The notes beneath the pieces are model-generated. The model did no database searches. It saw only the letters and a program-made list of their open reading frames with translations, and was not told where the DNA came from. The position numbers were made by a program, and so were the translations under genes. From Branchiostoma floridae (lineage: Eukaryota; Chordata; Leptocardii; Amphioxiformes; Branchiostomatidae), in contig NC_049979.1 of NCBI RefSeq assembly GCF_000003815.2, forward strand, positions 28,824,249-28,888,248: DNA of 64,000 bases, given 5' to 3'. This document shows, in pieces, positions 11,563 to 25,072 of the stretch; the first letter of the stretch is position 1, and every line of letters starts with the position of its first letter.

Positions 11563-12285
11563 GTAATTATCTCCATGAAATGTCATGGAATGGAGGTTAT
11601 ATTTTCTGTTATGTGTCTCTGTCTGTGTAGATGATTACTCAAGAACGGCTGGATGGATTGGTTTCATACTTGTTGTGTTGGTGGGGTGTGATGAAAGCTC
11701 GAATCGATGAGATCTTGGGTGCCGTATCTGTCCTTATTATCGATGTAATAATATCAGAAATCACCCCTATATTTGAGATATATTGGTACAGGCATCGTGC
11801 TGTATGTGTTTGTTAATGGGCTTAGCTGCAAGCAGATGGTGAGGTGACAGCTGTTTGGGGAACCCCCAGTAGTTTTATTTATGTCTGCTTAGGACTGTTT
11901 GAAATATTTGTAACAGTTGGCACAGTAGTTACCTCCATGAAATGCCATGGAGGTTATATTTTCTGTTATGTGTCTCTGTCTGTGTACAAGATTACTCAAG
12001 AACGGCTGGATGGATTGGTTTCATACTTGTTGTGTTGGTGGGCTGTGATGAACTCGAATCGATGTGATTTGGGGCGCCGTATCCGTCGTTATAATCGATG
12101 TAATAATATCAGAAATCCCCCATATATCTGCGATATATTGGAACAGGCATCGTGCTTTAAGTGTTTGTTAATGGGTTTAGCTCCAAGCAGATAGTGAGGT
12201 GATTTGTATGACAGCTGTTTGGGGAACCCCGAGTTTTTTGAATATGATAATTAGTTTTATTTATGTCTGCTTAGGATATCATGGA
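11563..12285 (+). repeat. Tandem pair of a ~357-bp dispersed repeat
   Basis: Two head-to-tail copies offset by about 357 bp just downstream of the CMAH-like gene. Each starts with a short hairpin (CTCCATGAAATG...CATGGAGG), then GGTTATATTTTCTGTTATG, CAAGAACGGCTGGATGG, and ends near GTTTTATTTATGTCTGCTT. Diverged relatives of the GGATGG...TTTGGTATGTGG segment occur at about 30120-30170, 35880-36010, 36290-36430, 39860-40010 and 41655-41770. A matching 3' end (TTTCATGGAGG...GAGGTC) occurs near 12990, 40785 and 45815. No coding capacity. Confidence 0.75.
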
Positions 12286-14928
12286 GATGTGAAGCGTAAG
12301 TATAATTGTAAGAAGTTGAGGTACATTTAACGGTAATGCTTAACAGGTATGGATGTCTCACATACTGTACTGCTGATTTGAGTGACATGGTGATTAAAAT
12401 GCCATTAGGTCCTCTCATCTTAGATGGGTTGGGTGTCAGAAGTTTTATGGGCGATACAGATGTTCTGATTTCGTTACGATAAGGGACAGTTGTTAGTTGT
12501 CTCTTTCGTAGCCAATGGTACTTGTTTTTTAGCAGACGGGGTTGGCGCCAAGTATTCATCTTACAGTTGATGTAGGGCTATCAGAGGAAAGTGTGCATCT
12601 CATTTTTGTACCGTGTGAACAGCTGATGTTATGACATATTGGTAGAAAATCAAATCACCATCTGACTAAAGTTGGCCACATCCCTTCTTCTTTCTGAGTT
12701 TCCCAACTTCCTCCCACCACACCGCTCTGAGGCACATAGTCGAACCTCAATAATGCTGACAACCTTAGACAGTTTAAATGCCAAACATCAAGCTTAAGGA
12801 ACACCACGCTACCATATGCCGTCGACCTCTTAAACGCACATTAGTGTCACATTTTAATAATTACTAATCAGATGGACATCCTCTGTGTCATTAGATAAAT
12901 ACACCACTACTTTCCCATAACATTTATAACCATTACTCTCAAATACAACCGACTATAAACATACATACCATCCACAAAAAAGCAATAAATATTTCATGGA
13001 GGTATGAGGTCCCCGAACTCTAGTTTTAATGTTAATCTTGCCAACTTAAATGTTGAAAGATAATTTGTGTCGCTGTAATAGGTTTACTAGTTTGTGATTT
13101 ATTCTAAGCTAGCATAATATGTAACATCACATTTAGATAGAGATGTAAAACACAACTAGCATGTTGTGGATCACCACGGGCATGGCTGCTATAGCGAGTG
13201 AAGTGAAATTAGACATGTCAAGACTTTGGATGCTACCTCAAAACAACTTTAATGTATCATTTAGTGTGTAACCAAAATATCCTCACTTCGCTGAGGTATA
13301 AATGAGTATCGCAGTGCGGTTACGGACATTCCCTTGTTTGATGAGAGTCATGCCTCAAGAACATTTAAAGAGCATGGGTCCTTCTCTGTTTGAGTGGATC
13401 AAATACAGTTTGTACTGAAGCGGGTGGGTTATGCCACGAGGAATTTTACCGGTTCATACAAACAAACCCCTGGTAATGGCTGAACATTTGAGGTAATCAC
13501 CAACTCCTGCATACTACGCATTTTTTGATAGGGCTCGGGTGAAGAATTATTTCATGAAAAAATGCGAGTAGGGCTTTCCGTATGAACACCAAAGTTTCGA
13601 ATTCTTATCTTATTTAGTTTTTTTTTATTACTTTCTGTACAAAGACGGGTTTAAAGGGAGAGTAATTAACCTGATAGTTACAGACGAAACAAAATGTATG
13701 TTACAGTTTACAACCTGATTATTTAGGTAATAGTAATAGTGACATCTATAAAACTCAATTGTAATACTTAATCCCCATCCTTCAACATAATACGCGTCGG
13801 CATATAAAACTGATAATGGAATAAAATCTGATCAAGGTTTCATTTTGACTCTTTATTTGATCATATGATATATTCGTCGCACGTATTTTCCACGTGCGTC
13901 ATACTGTTGAAATCAATGTCTGTCTGATCGCTCAATATTGCCATGGTATCAGATACACACACACACCTTTTTCGTTGCATGCCGGATAGGCCGATCTGGT
14001 AAAAAATGTCAATGTCCCTGGATACTGCCAGTCGGGGAGCAACATACAACTCAGTATCAGAGCCATACAGTGGTATTATATACGCCCTTTCAGACAAGTA
14101 GCTGAAAGAAACATAACGTTACATGTGCGTTCGGATGGCTGCATGAGGAAAGTTACTTTATAATAAGGGCAAATATTTCGTTTTATAAGTTTTCGAATTC
14201 ATATCTATATCAGACAGTGCTGTAGTGGTTGAAAATCTGTCATAGTAACGTTGGTAACATATATCTGGATTTAGCGGAGATCCGTAGCCCAATCCCATTC
14301 ATGCGATACTGCTGCACCTCACACACGCAAAGTACTATTGGGAGATACCATTCTGATGACGTGGGGATGCCATTTTGATGACGTCTCATTTCGAGCAGGT
14401 GATCTGTTATATTTCTGTTGACCGCTAGAGAGCGCTCTGAGAAAGGCGACGGCCAAATATCGTCGCTGCTGCTTCACGACAGCTGGAGTAGGAAAGTTTA
14501 AGAAACGCCCAGCCCTCCCTCCTCTCCCTCTCTTCCTCCATCTACATCTATAATACCGATAGAGCTGATGATAGAACACGTATGTAGAAGTTCTTGCCTT
14601 ATTCAGTGACTGTCCACTTAAGAAACAAAAGACAAAACAAATTTGCATGCAAGAGTTTTTCTATTGAAAATTTTAACAGGGAATACTATAATACATGCCG
14701 AGGATGGCAGGTGCAGACCAGTCAGCATTTTATCATTCAGATTAATTTGGTAAATCATGTGTGCATCATATGTATACCAGTGATAAGGCAAATGCAGCGA
14801 ATACCCAAGGTAAAATGCAAATGTATTCCACAATTACGCACTTAGAATAATATGAACAGTGTTTCTCTGGTTCGGTTCGGTTCGGTATGGTTTACATGTC
14901 CTCGCTGTTAGTATGTGTTCGTTTTTTA
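12286..14928. other. Intergenic between CMAH-like and PTCHD-like genes
   Basis: No exon with recognisable similarity. Near 12990-13025 lies the 3'-end-like segment of the dispersed repeat described at 11563. A short GGTTC direct repeat lies at about 14870-14884. The rest is unremarkable, moderately AT-rich sequence. Confidence 0.5.
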
Positions 14929-17900
14929 TTAGCTGTCCAATTCAAATGCAGGGTTGGTATGTTGACACTCTGAAGGTAGGCGTTTAGGATCTCCACTTCT
15001 GCTCTGATAATTCGCGAGTTCCACCTCACCGCCCTTCCGCTGCATTTCCAGTTGGCCAGTTTGTTCCTTTAAACCATTCTGGCAAGTTGGCATTTTGTTG
15101 TCTATGGAATACCTGCGCTTGTTTCCACACACACCTTGTCCTACGAAGGTCAGCACTACGGGAAGGATAACTAGCCCGTGAAATGCGCCCAGCAGAATGA
15201 CCAGGAACATGGTTTTAAAAAATGTGCGGAAGATGTAGGAGGGAGCAGTGGACAAAGCTGCCACACCCAATATTGTGGACAGGGCACCTTGCAGAATGGG
15301 CATACCTAAGCTATACAGGGCGAACACCGCTCGAGCATTGCTACTGTCTTCTTTACAGGACACGTAGGCATAAGTGACGTGAGCAGAGAAGTCGACAGAA
15401 AAGCCGATACACATGATGATGTTGATCATGGAAATGGCGTCTAGATTGACGTCCCAGAAGGTCATGTACCCCACCACCCCCGTGCAGATGGACGCGATGG
15501 ACAGGGTCACCCAGATGGAGCAGACGGGGTGGGGCACAAGGACAAGGGCTACCACGAACATGGTGGCTGTGGCGATACCCAGGTTCTGCAGGGTGTTGGG
15601 AAGGATGGCGATGTACTGATCATAGAAGATAAAGCTAGGGTGGTAAACCGTGGTCTGGAAAGGGCTCTGATCAGCAAGTTCTCTCATCTTGATAACCAAA
15701 TCCTTTTCACGGACAGAACTTGAAATTTCTTTCGTTTGAACCAGGAAACGAGAAGCGAGAATTTCGCTTTTGTTGTCGTTGAACTCGATGTCGAGCTCAT
15801 ACCGTTTGAATTGAGGAATTGTGAGAAAATGGTGCCTGAGATTTGTAATGAATGGTTCTTTGCTTGAGGCATTCAGACCTGGAATGATACCTGAGAACTG
15901 ATCAATGAAATCAAGGTAATCGCGTAGCCAAGATTCTGATTCATTTTTCCCCGTAGTAAAGTCTGTCTCCTCAAACCGGCTTAGAGCATTTTCAACTTGG
16001 CCTTGAACGGTGGCCTTCCAATATTCTAGCTCATCAGTGAAGATAACCGAAATTTTGGCACCATAGGTCGTAAAATGCTGCTCATCTTTGGTGTTGTAAC
16101 TCACTACATAGGAGTCATCAGCAGCAAGGTTACTCAGACGGATGCCCTCTCTTGCCTGCAGGCATCCCCATATGGCACAACCCAGGTACCCAGCAAACAC
16201 TAACATGACCACAACCTTTACCCATGTTTTGGTTATAAAATGTCCAAAATAATCTTTGAAAAAGGTCATGACAGCATGGTCACTACCCGAGAATTCCCCC
16301 CTCTCGTTAACTCCCGCCATGGTGTTACCTGTGCAGAACAGGCGATAGCAACCCGACCTATCTTCGACCTCGTGAGGAGTAGCCGCCGGCATGCAGGTAG
16401 CTGCGTGGCGGTTGCCTTTCTCACGTCGACCTACATATACCATGCAGGCTCCGAAGAAGGTTATTTGAAAGAAATAATCAAAAAGCACAGCTACCCCGGT
16501 GTAGATGCAGAAAACGCGGATGGCCGGGAACACCGTAATGGCGCCGATCCCGAAGGCCAGTCCGTCCGTGACGGTTGTTATGGTGATGGAGACCGCAGCC
16601 TCCGCGTACGTCTCCTCCATCCGCTCCTCCACGCTGCCTCCGGGATGGGTCTTCCTCCAGGCCGCCAGCATGATGAACATGTCGTCCACACCGATCCCTG
16701 TATGGTCAAGTAGACGGTTTACAATACACAAAAAATTAAATCCTGCTTACAACAGCTGGACAATTAGTTTTTCCCCCATATTCGGGAACTACTGACCCTC
16801 TACTGATGTCAAACAAGCATTTCCAGTGCTGAAGATACAGGTATGACTAGGGCAGTTAGATGAGAGTCAGATATACACTGGGTTATCTCCAGTCATGCTC
16901 GTATGTCAATTATTGCCATGTGCAAAATATATAAAACAAATAAATAAAATGTGCAATGCATATTGACCAGTTACGAGGGGTAATGCCTCAAAGTGGGATA
17001 GTCAATTAGATTGTTAGATAACACTTTGCCTTAACCTGTTGTGTTATAAAGCGAGACGAAATCTCACTCACCTACGATGAGGAATGGCATGGAGGCCACC
17101 ACGCTGGTGAATGTGACCCCACAGTACAGACACAGCCCCATGGATGACACCACCGCCATGCCCGCGGACAGGACACCCAGCATGCCCAGCCACGGCTTGG
17201 TGCGGACCATGTCCAGCATCATACAGGAGAGGATGGAGAAGGTGATGAGGACCGTGAAGGTGATGGAGAACCGCGGGATGATGCGGGCCGTCAGGGCGGA
17301 CAGCTCCTCCTCGAGAGACTGGGACGAGGTTCGGGAAACGTCGATAATGTCCGATTCAAAATTGCCCATGTAGGACAAAAGGGCCTTTTCCCATTCCTCA
17401 CTCAATTTATCATCTTCGGAATTTCCGCTGCGTAGGTAGAAGGTCAGTTTGAAGGCGGCAGCGGTGCTGACGTCGTCCGCTCCTGGCCCTAGAGTTACCC
17501 CTCCCAGGGTGGCTCCGCTGAAGAGTCGAGCCCCATCAGGTAGATTTGTCCAGGGGTAACCAATGGTCGTGTTTTCATCCTTCTCCAATGTGAAGTTAAG
17601 AAGGTGGTACCCATCGACTACACACTGAGATTGCCACATGGCACACAAATCCTCAAATGTGTAGTTTGTCCCAGACATTTCTAACGATATTCCGGTAATG
17701 TTACGGTAGACAGAGTGGATCTCTGACAGCACCGCTAAACTCAGAATGTCGTGTCCTTTACTCGTCACAATGACGCTGGCCGATCTGCCGAATGTTACCA
17801 GTCTGGAAGCCTGGAAATCATTAGAGTCATTGACAGGGAAGTGTACTCGGACAACAGCGCGCTCTGCCTTCCCCTGTCCATTATCAGGTGTGTACAATCC

Positions 17901-18059
17901 TTCCACAGATGACTCTGACTCAAGGAAATACATTCCCACTCCAAGACCAGCTGCTAGCATAACGGGAAGAACAAGGAATGGGAGGGGATGTCGTGCCAGG
18001 AAGCCTCCATACAGGGCAAACAGACGACTTATTCGCCTTGCGATGCAGTCGTAAGCCAT
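14929..18059 (-). CDS. Patched domain-containing protein (PTCHD3-like), RND/SSD family
   Basis: Two coding exons on the minus strand, 18059-17072 and 16697-14929, give 918 residues. The intron is GT-AG (GTGAGTG donor, CATACAG acceptor) and splits a Gly codon, rebuilding the GIGVDDMF motif across the junction. TM1 lies at about residues 22-46, followed by a large lumenal loop with several N-x-S/T sites. The sterol-sensing-type TM bundle runs from about 265 to 420, with the acidic pair D334-D335. The second half repeats the plan with GFSVDF (D765) in its equivalent helix. Those acidic residues are the proton/cation-relay positions of the RND superfamily, so this copy looks transport-competent. 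The stop codon overlaps an AATAAA (14925-14930 on the complement), implying a very short 3' UTR. The substrate is unknown; relatives move or sense sterols and lipids. Confidence 0.92.
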
Positions 18060-19198
18060 GTTTCACCACTCACGGCTTGCTGATATAGTCACACCATGTC
18101 CAGGTGAGACAGTGGGAAGATATTAACATAAATCCTCATGTTCTGGATTTTCAGGTGCTGGGTCGAAATCTGTGACCTTTGCCCTGGAGATAAACGGACG
18201 CATGCGCCATGAGTGTCTTCTGGTCTTCTGGGGCCGCTTACAAAAGACGGATATCAAGTATTATTCTTTCAGAGGTACCTCATTGATGTGAAATAGAGCA
18301 TAACCGAGTTGGCCCCATGTGGTTTGTCATTCTTAATCTCTACCGCTTCACCGCATTTAGGTCGCCCGCAGCTCTCTCCTGTCCAGAGCTGTTTGCCGTT
18401 CACACGGTGCCGAAAACGAGCGAAGGTGCTGGCGGACACCTGTTATGTCATGGTAAATGGCTGTACAAACACATGCCCAAATATCAGTGATCGACAGGAA
18501 AACAGCAAATATGCTGCCACACCCATGTGGCCACGCCCTAAAATAAATATAACAACAGCTCTTCAGTTGATTCCCATTGAGCCGTGCCGACAGAAAAAGC
18601 TTACCTACCTGTTCCTTTGTCAATACGAACTAAATTCTATTTCAGCTGCTTCGCTTATATCCAACCATAGTTATTGCGCACAAGCCGTAAGCGTGGCTTT
18701 AAGAAGAAGAGAAAAATAGTAGACTTCCCAAAGAAAGAAATCGATCCATATTTGAATCCAGACGTAAAACTGACAACTGCAAAATACAGAAATGCTCTAA
18801 AGATATTTCGTCTTACTCTACCACAATATATATATAATAGGAACTTTCACAGGGCGTCTTGTTTCTGTCTCCGGAAATTGGATGCTTGTCCTGTATCTTT
18901 ACAAGCACCATTATAATTTACATGATACGAAAGAAAGGTGTATAACATGTTTCAGGGTTTTACATACTAGCAACATAACAGTAGATGGATACATACATGT
19001 GGTATGTATGTGCATATGTTTGCATTGCTTAGCCGGAAAAACGTTTTATGGCGTATCGCATCAGGTTTGTACCGAAGAGTACAATCCAGACAGATTTAAC
19101 TGATCCACTCACACCGGGAAGGAGTGTTGGGCTCTTTTTTTTATCTATGCTGTGACCACACCCCATCATTAGCAGCTGTGCTGAACTTGATAACAATA
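18060..19198. other. Intergenic, 5' of the first PTCHD-like gene
   Basis: No further exon recognised. It presumably contains the promoter of the PTCHD-like gene at 14929-18059. Short open frames here show no motif. Confidence 0.4.
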
Positions 19199-19640
19199 TT
19201 ACAATACAGCACGCTGGCGAGTAGCGGTGAGGTGGGCATTTACTTTTCGTTTGAAGTTCTGTAAGTCTCTAGTATCTACAATAATGTCTTGTGGGAGGCA
19301 GTTCCATAGCTTTACGGTAGCAGGAAGAAAGGTTCTTTTGTGACAGGAGGAGGTTGACTTGACAGGTTCTAGGGCTGCACTGTGTTGGGATGTTGACAGA
19401 CGTGTTTCACGGCGGTGTACGTAGGGCTCAGGTAGTAGGTCGTTCAGTAGTGTTGGTGCGTCTCGGTGGTACATCCGGTGTAGAAGTGATAGGGCCCCAA
19501 CATTTCTCCGCTGTTCTAAAGGCTGGATCTGGGTACTGTCCAATGAGTCTTGAGGTAGGTTTATTATCTTGACTGCCCTTCTTTGAATGGCATCTAGCGA
19601 ACTAAGGGATTTTACGTTCCTAGGTGGCTCTCTCAAAATG
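19199..19640 (-). mobile_element. LINE reverse-transcriptase C-terminal fragment
   Basis: A 145-codon minus-strand frame with the standard C-terminal signature of Jockey/CR1-type non-LTR retrotransposons: LDAIQRRAVKIIN, LEQRRNVGALSLLHRMYH, then FLPATVKLWNCLP and a final FKRKVNAHL. The catalytic RT core is missing upstream, as expected of a 5'-truncated insertion. Confidence 0.85.
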
Positions 19641-22040
19641 TCCTATCCAAGGGACATCCAAAACCAAAGCTAGATACTTATAATTAGTAGCATGTTCATC
19701 TGTGTGAAGTGAGGAAATTCCCATTTCCCAAGACATTTCGGAGCATATCAGGGGACTCGGACACAGGACCTCTGGAATTTGAGCCAAACACCCTTTGCTA
19801 CGTGGCTACGCAATGACCCCAAAAGAAAACGACCGACCGACCAAACAACCAACCAAACAAACAAACAAACAAACAAACATCTATGGAAAGTTACAGTGGT
19901 GCCAGTTGTAGACAGCACCCAAAGACACTCACAGTCAATAAGCAGGTGAAGTCTTTGATTATGAAAGCATCACAGTACATTGCTTACGGGACAAGGAAGT
20001 TGTTGTAACTGCATGGGCCCATATGTGCTGCCACACCCTAGCTGAATTCAGCCTCAAGGCCAATTTGGCCTACAAAAAGGTCACTCTCTTACGAAATCGA
20101 CTTGGTCATCGGTCTGTAGTACAAAAATCTAGATCTAGGCTTACTGTCTGACCTAGAAGACACAGATGCATGCACTGTTAGCAATGTGTAAACAACGTCC
20201 GTGCCCCGCCGACCGTGAGGAATGAAAACAGCACTTTTCAATGAGTCTGAAGAGTTAATATTGGCATTTTAGGATGCCTTTACACTCGCGTCTTTTATCA
20301 TGAAAACCACGCCGGGTGAGCAAAGAGTGTCTCGATGAGACGTGCCGTATCTTTGTCTCACACCCTTTCCAGCAGAGGCTGCGACAGCTGAGTGACCAAA
20401 TATTTGATAGCTTAACAGATTCCATTACATATACAAAGAACGAGAATTCCGACGTTTTCGGTATGTTCTGCTGTGTTTTGAATCAAGCCTTTGCATCGTG
20501 CATCACATTAAAAAAAGTGGCACTCAAGTCCAATCTTGGTCGTTCAAAGGTCACTCAGCAATCGCCCTCTAATAGAAATACGCTTGGGGCAAATCTCGGA
20601 TAGCATTTAAGAGAAATCCACACATGCATGGTTACTGTTCCTAATTCAGTCGTTTGACTTTCCTAAGTCAACGACCGCCTGTACAGACGGCCTTTTTTTC
20701 TTTTTCTACAGACGACTGTTAGCGTAGTCAAAGTTACCGGTCCATTTATGCAAATCTCCGCTTCGGTCGTCTCACTCTTTTATAACAACACGTGCGGGAA
20801 CAAACAGTCAGTAATTCCCCAATAGACATTACGTCAAATATCTTTTCTGCAAACAATGGTCGTTGATTAATGAGTTAATTATCAGTCTGTTCGTCTGAAA
20901 TTGAGGACGCTTAAAAGATCATGAGTTTTAACACTTCAGTGAATGTCCGTCTACCCAGTATTAATGCATAAAATCAATCTAACGTTACTAGCTAAACGTT
21001 TGACTTGACAATCGCATCCGGAAAGTTGTACGAGAGACTCCCATTGTGATAGCAACCTTCATTACATGTAAACGATTCGAGGTTACAAGAAAAGTCAGAT
21101 ATCAAACGTCAACATCTTCCTAAAGTAGCGTATTTGTGACGTGCTAATGACAAAATGAATGGAACTGTAAATTGCAGTTGAAGGCTGTAACACGCCAGGC
21201 AGTTGGAAGTCAGTGATGACCCATGGACTTGGTACGCAGAAACAAATTGAATGTATGAAATAAACCTTCCCCTTTTTGTCGATCAGTTCTTAGATTGGAT
21301 GAAGGCTTCTTGAAATTCTCGACAGTTTGATTTTTCTTATCGAAAATTGTTTGGAAGACTTCATTAGAGTCCTTAAATGATAGAATTTCAGCAAACCAAA
21401 ATGAGAGTACATCGAGTATCGGAGACCAGGCGTCAGGAACGTGAGGTACCTGGTGGCATTAACTGTGGGGATTATACAAAGTACAAAATACATTGATTAT
21501 ACAAATATGACAATGTCAAAACTTGCAATGTGGTGGTCAACAAAGACTCAAGAGGTATGTGAAACACAAATCTTAGCTTGTAGCTTTATTTTTATGCATC
21601 AATACATACATATGGAGTTAGGTGCAGTAACCAAACAACAGGAGGTGATTCGTGACATTTCCGTTTACCTCTTCAGGTTCGGACATAATCATCACATATA
21701 ACATGTTGTAAAGTGTCATAATGGTTTAAACAACTTGAGATCTCCACAAATTCATACATTAACAAATCTAAGGTGCTGCAAAATGGGTCTCATATACGTA
21801 ACTATTATGATCTATCAAAATAGCACCACATTTTTGCTGATAACAGTACATGGTCTCGCTTGAGCGTTAGAAGCATTTAGGCCATACAGACGAGCGGTTA
21901 CTAATATCAAAGTGATCGAGAAGAATTTTAATTACGGATAGCAAATGAGATTGTATTTTGTGCCTTCTGGGGCACACAGTATAACCTTAAGGCACGGATA
22001 CATTGCGATTAAAAATTAAAACAATTACATAATCTATGGA
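19641..22040. other. Intergenic between the two PTCHD-like genes
   Basis: No gene recognised. It contains an (AAAC)n run at about 19853-19880 and a short T-rich tract near 20690. The 3' UTR of the second PTCHD-like gene probably occupies the right end; a complement AATAAA lies at 21585-21590. Confidence 0.5.
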
Positions 22041-25000
22041 CTAGTGAAGACTAGGTCTTGAATTTTGTCTCCTTACAGTGCCATTGACTTCATAAGATGA
22101 TTCATTTCTCGGAGCCCAAGTACAGTGCAGTTTATTGCATATTGAAGACAAACATACCGGAAGAAAAAAGAGAGCATGCACGGAACCACATAGAATCGTG
22201 AAGAATAGAATTTTGAAATAGTTTCGAAACAGCGCAGTGTCAGATGTAGAGAGAACGGCGACCGCACATAACGTCGCTACGAAGTGTTGCAGTGACACAG
22301 GCCCTGCTATTGAGGACATAGCTGTCTGCTTCGTGCCAGCGGTAGGAACACTAACAAACAGTAGCAAGAATCGCAGGGAGTACTCAACCGAGAATGAAGC
22401 TGCTAGGGCAAATGACATGAAACTGTTGATGTCAAGTGTAATTCCCCAGAGTACAGAAAAACCAACGATGCCAATACTTATGGAGGCACAGGACATGGCC
22501 GAAAACAAGGCCAATATTGGATTAAGAGTAAGGAGAAAGACAAATCCAACTAAGCTCCCTCCCAGTGCTACGGAGAATCTAATCGCTTCTGAAAATATCT
22601 GTGTCAACATGTCGGCGAAGAAAAATGACGAATGGAACACCAGAGCGTCCACATTGTATTTCTGTATGGTTTCCTGAAACTCATGAACAGCTTTAACGAT
22701 ATCTCGGAATTTATAGGTGTCCCTTGTCTGAAGGACGAAACGGGAGCACAATATTGTGGTATTGTCCAGCACGACGTCCGGGGCGTATGGGCAATGCAAC
22801 TTATCAGGCAAAAACTCCGACTTCAACACGGTCATAAACTTGTCTTGATTGTCAGCTGGGACACCGGCTGAACGGACAAAGCTGAGAAACTCCGACAACC
22901 AAAACCGCCCTTCGTCTGTCTCGTTGATATTATACATGTACCTGCTGTGTTCCATGTCGGCCTTTAGCTCGAGTAAGCCATTCAAAGACTCCTCACGCCA
23001 ATAGTCATTTCCATTCACAACGACAACAGACACGGGTGGGCCGAACTTACCAAAGAACCGCTCTTCGGCATTGTAAAAGGTAGCTGAGACACAGTCGTCT
23101 GCGACAACACTGCGTAGATTAAAATCTATCTTTAGATTAAGACAACCCCACACACCTACACCGATGTATATCAGATAGCAACTTCCGACCAGAACCTTCC
23201 CCACAGACATAGCTAGAAATGTATCAATGCATCTGTGCAAAAGCCCTGCAAGACTTCTCTTATCTGCTTGCCATGGTTCTGCATCATGCACAGAATGTCC
23301 CCCAGCACAGAAGATTTTGTAAATCAATGGTTTGTCACTTGCTTCGGACCTCGGCAACACTGTTCTGCACACTGCATACGCATGCCTGTTTAACTTTTCT
23401 CTTCGTCCATCCAAACCAAACAATGCCACAAGAAAAGTGCACTGATAAAGAAGCACGAAGACAGTAACAAGAGCTGAGAAAAGAAAGAAGGTTCTTAACC
23501 CTGGAAAGTCTGTAACACTGCTGACTCCGTAGGTGACGGCCAGTATGACCGCGGTACAGGTCATGGGCACCCCGGTCTCGCGGAGGGTCCGCCCCAGGCG
23601 CTCTGGTACCGCCGCGGTCTCGTCTGTCCGCCACCACGATGTGGCCAGGTGTAGTCTGTTTGTCGCTTCAAGTCCTGGGTGACAAATAAGAAACACCAAA
23701 TTGTCATGCAATTTGTATATTCTTTTTCCTTTTCATGAAATCAACATCACCAATGCGTTATAAAAGTACACAGTATCAATGCAATGAACGAAGACCAATA
23801 TTGAAGCTTTGTGCATGTGACCCTGCGGGTTAGATACACTAGTCTTGAATGGATCTGCCGTTAGTAATTATACAATGTCTACTTCATTCCAGCTGATCTG
23901 TGCGCCATATAACGTCACAAAATGTAAAAAATAACTGCAGAAGCACTTGGTGATGATTTAAGGTTACATGTAATCAAAACTGTCCAAAGTTAAGGTGTGG
24001 TCGATGGCAAATTGTAAATATGAATTAAACTTGCATCAGCTGCGTAACATATTAAGAAACAAATATTATGTGATTGGAAAAATGCATATTTCTTACCTAA
24101 CATAGGAAAGGAAATGAGACCAATTGGAGAGATAAACTTGAACCGCGACCAGAGCAGAATCCCGAATGTCGACAGGAAAGCTAGTGCCAGGGCCAACAGA
24201 CCGGCCATTCCGACCAACACTTTGGCTCGAACCCAGTCTGCGCTTAATGATATAGAACACACCATACTGACGAGGGCAAACATAAGTGTAAATCGGCGAA
24301 CAACGGCAACGGTCGTGTCCATAATGTCTGTTTCAAGTGTTCTGGATGTAAGAGGCACCGCAGTGATGTTGTCTGTGGAAAGTTCTAACACTTTGCGAGT
24401 GAAGGCCTGCTCCCATTTTTGAGCTTTGCCTCCTTCATCATGTTGGAGATGGTAAGATAGCTGAAAAGCTCTCGCTCGTTCCAGTGTTCCTCCTTCTGAG
24501 AGAAATTCAACCCCGCCGATCTGATGGCCGGTAAACATGGAAACATTCTCGCGGTAGCTCACTATTGGGAAGGTGATGTTCATTGTCCCGAAATCCCCCT
24601 GGCATTGCTGCCTTATCAGATCGACTAGAGGAGAATAGACACACGTTTTACTTCTCCTCGCGCATAGATCTTCGTAGGTCAGGCTACGTCCACCATAAAT
24701 AACAGGCATTGTCACTATTGCTTGGTGCATTGTCTGTACTTTTCTTGCAAGTTCGCAATTCAACATGTTGTCGTCATCCTTTGCTGATACGATGATTTTG
24801 CCGAAGTTACCATCGTCCGTCTGTCTGTCCGGTAAGAAATCGGAATAGTTGGTAGGGAAACAGCGACGAATGACTGCTTGGTTTTGGCTCGTTCGTCCGT
24901 TTTCGGGGCTGAACAAATACAGAATGTCCCATTCGGCTTGAATGAATATGAAACCGATCCCCCAAATGCCCGCGAGTAGTACAGAACTTATCAGGAAAGG

Positions 25001-25072
25001 GACGGGTTTACGCGCCACCAGCCTTCCGTAGAGATCGTACAGACGGCTGAGGTGATGCTGGGTCGTTTTCAT
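22041..25072 (-). CDS. Divergent patched domain-containing protein, tandem paralogue
   Basis: Two minus-strand coding exons, 25072-24097 and 23674-22041, give 869 residues, with the intron at the same codon position and phase as in the gene at 14929-18059. That shows tandem duplication. The start is placed at MKTTQHHLSRLYDLYGR because it aligns with the neighbour's N-terminus. The frame stays open upstream to ATGs at 25096 and 25393, so up to ~107 extra residues are possible. TM1 and the sterol-sensing-type bundle are conserved, but the GxxDD motif is replaced: the neighbour's D334-D335 correspond to T330-N331 here. The second-half acidic residue is kept as Glu (SFSVEY). Losing the first-half acidic pair argues against ordinary RND proton-coupled transport and for a sensor, subunit or pseudo-transporter role. 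Confidence 0.87.
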
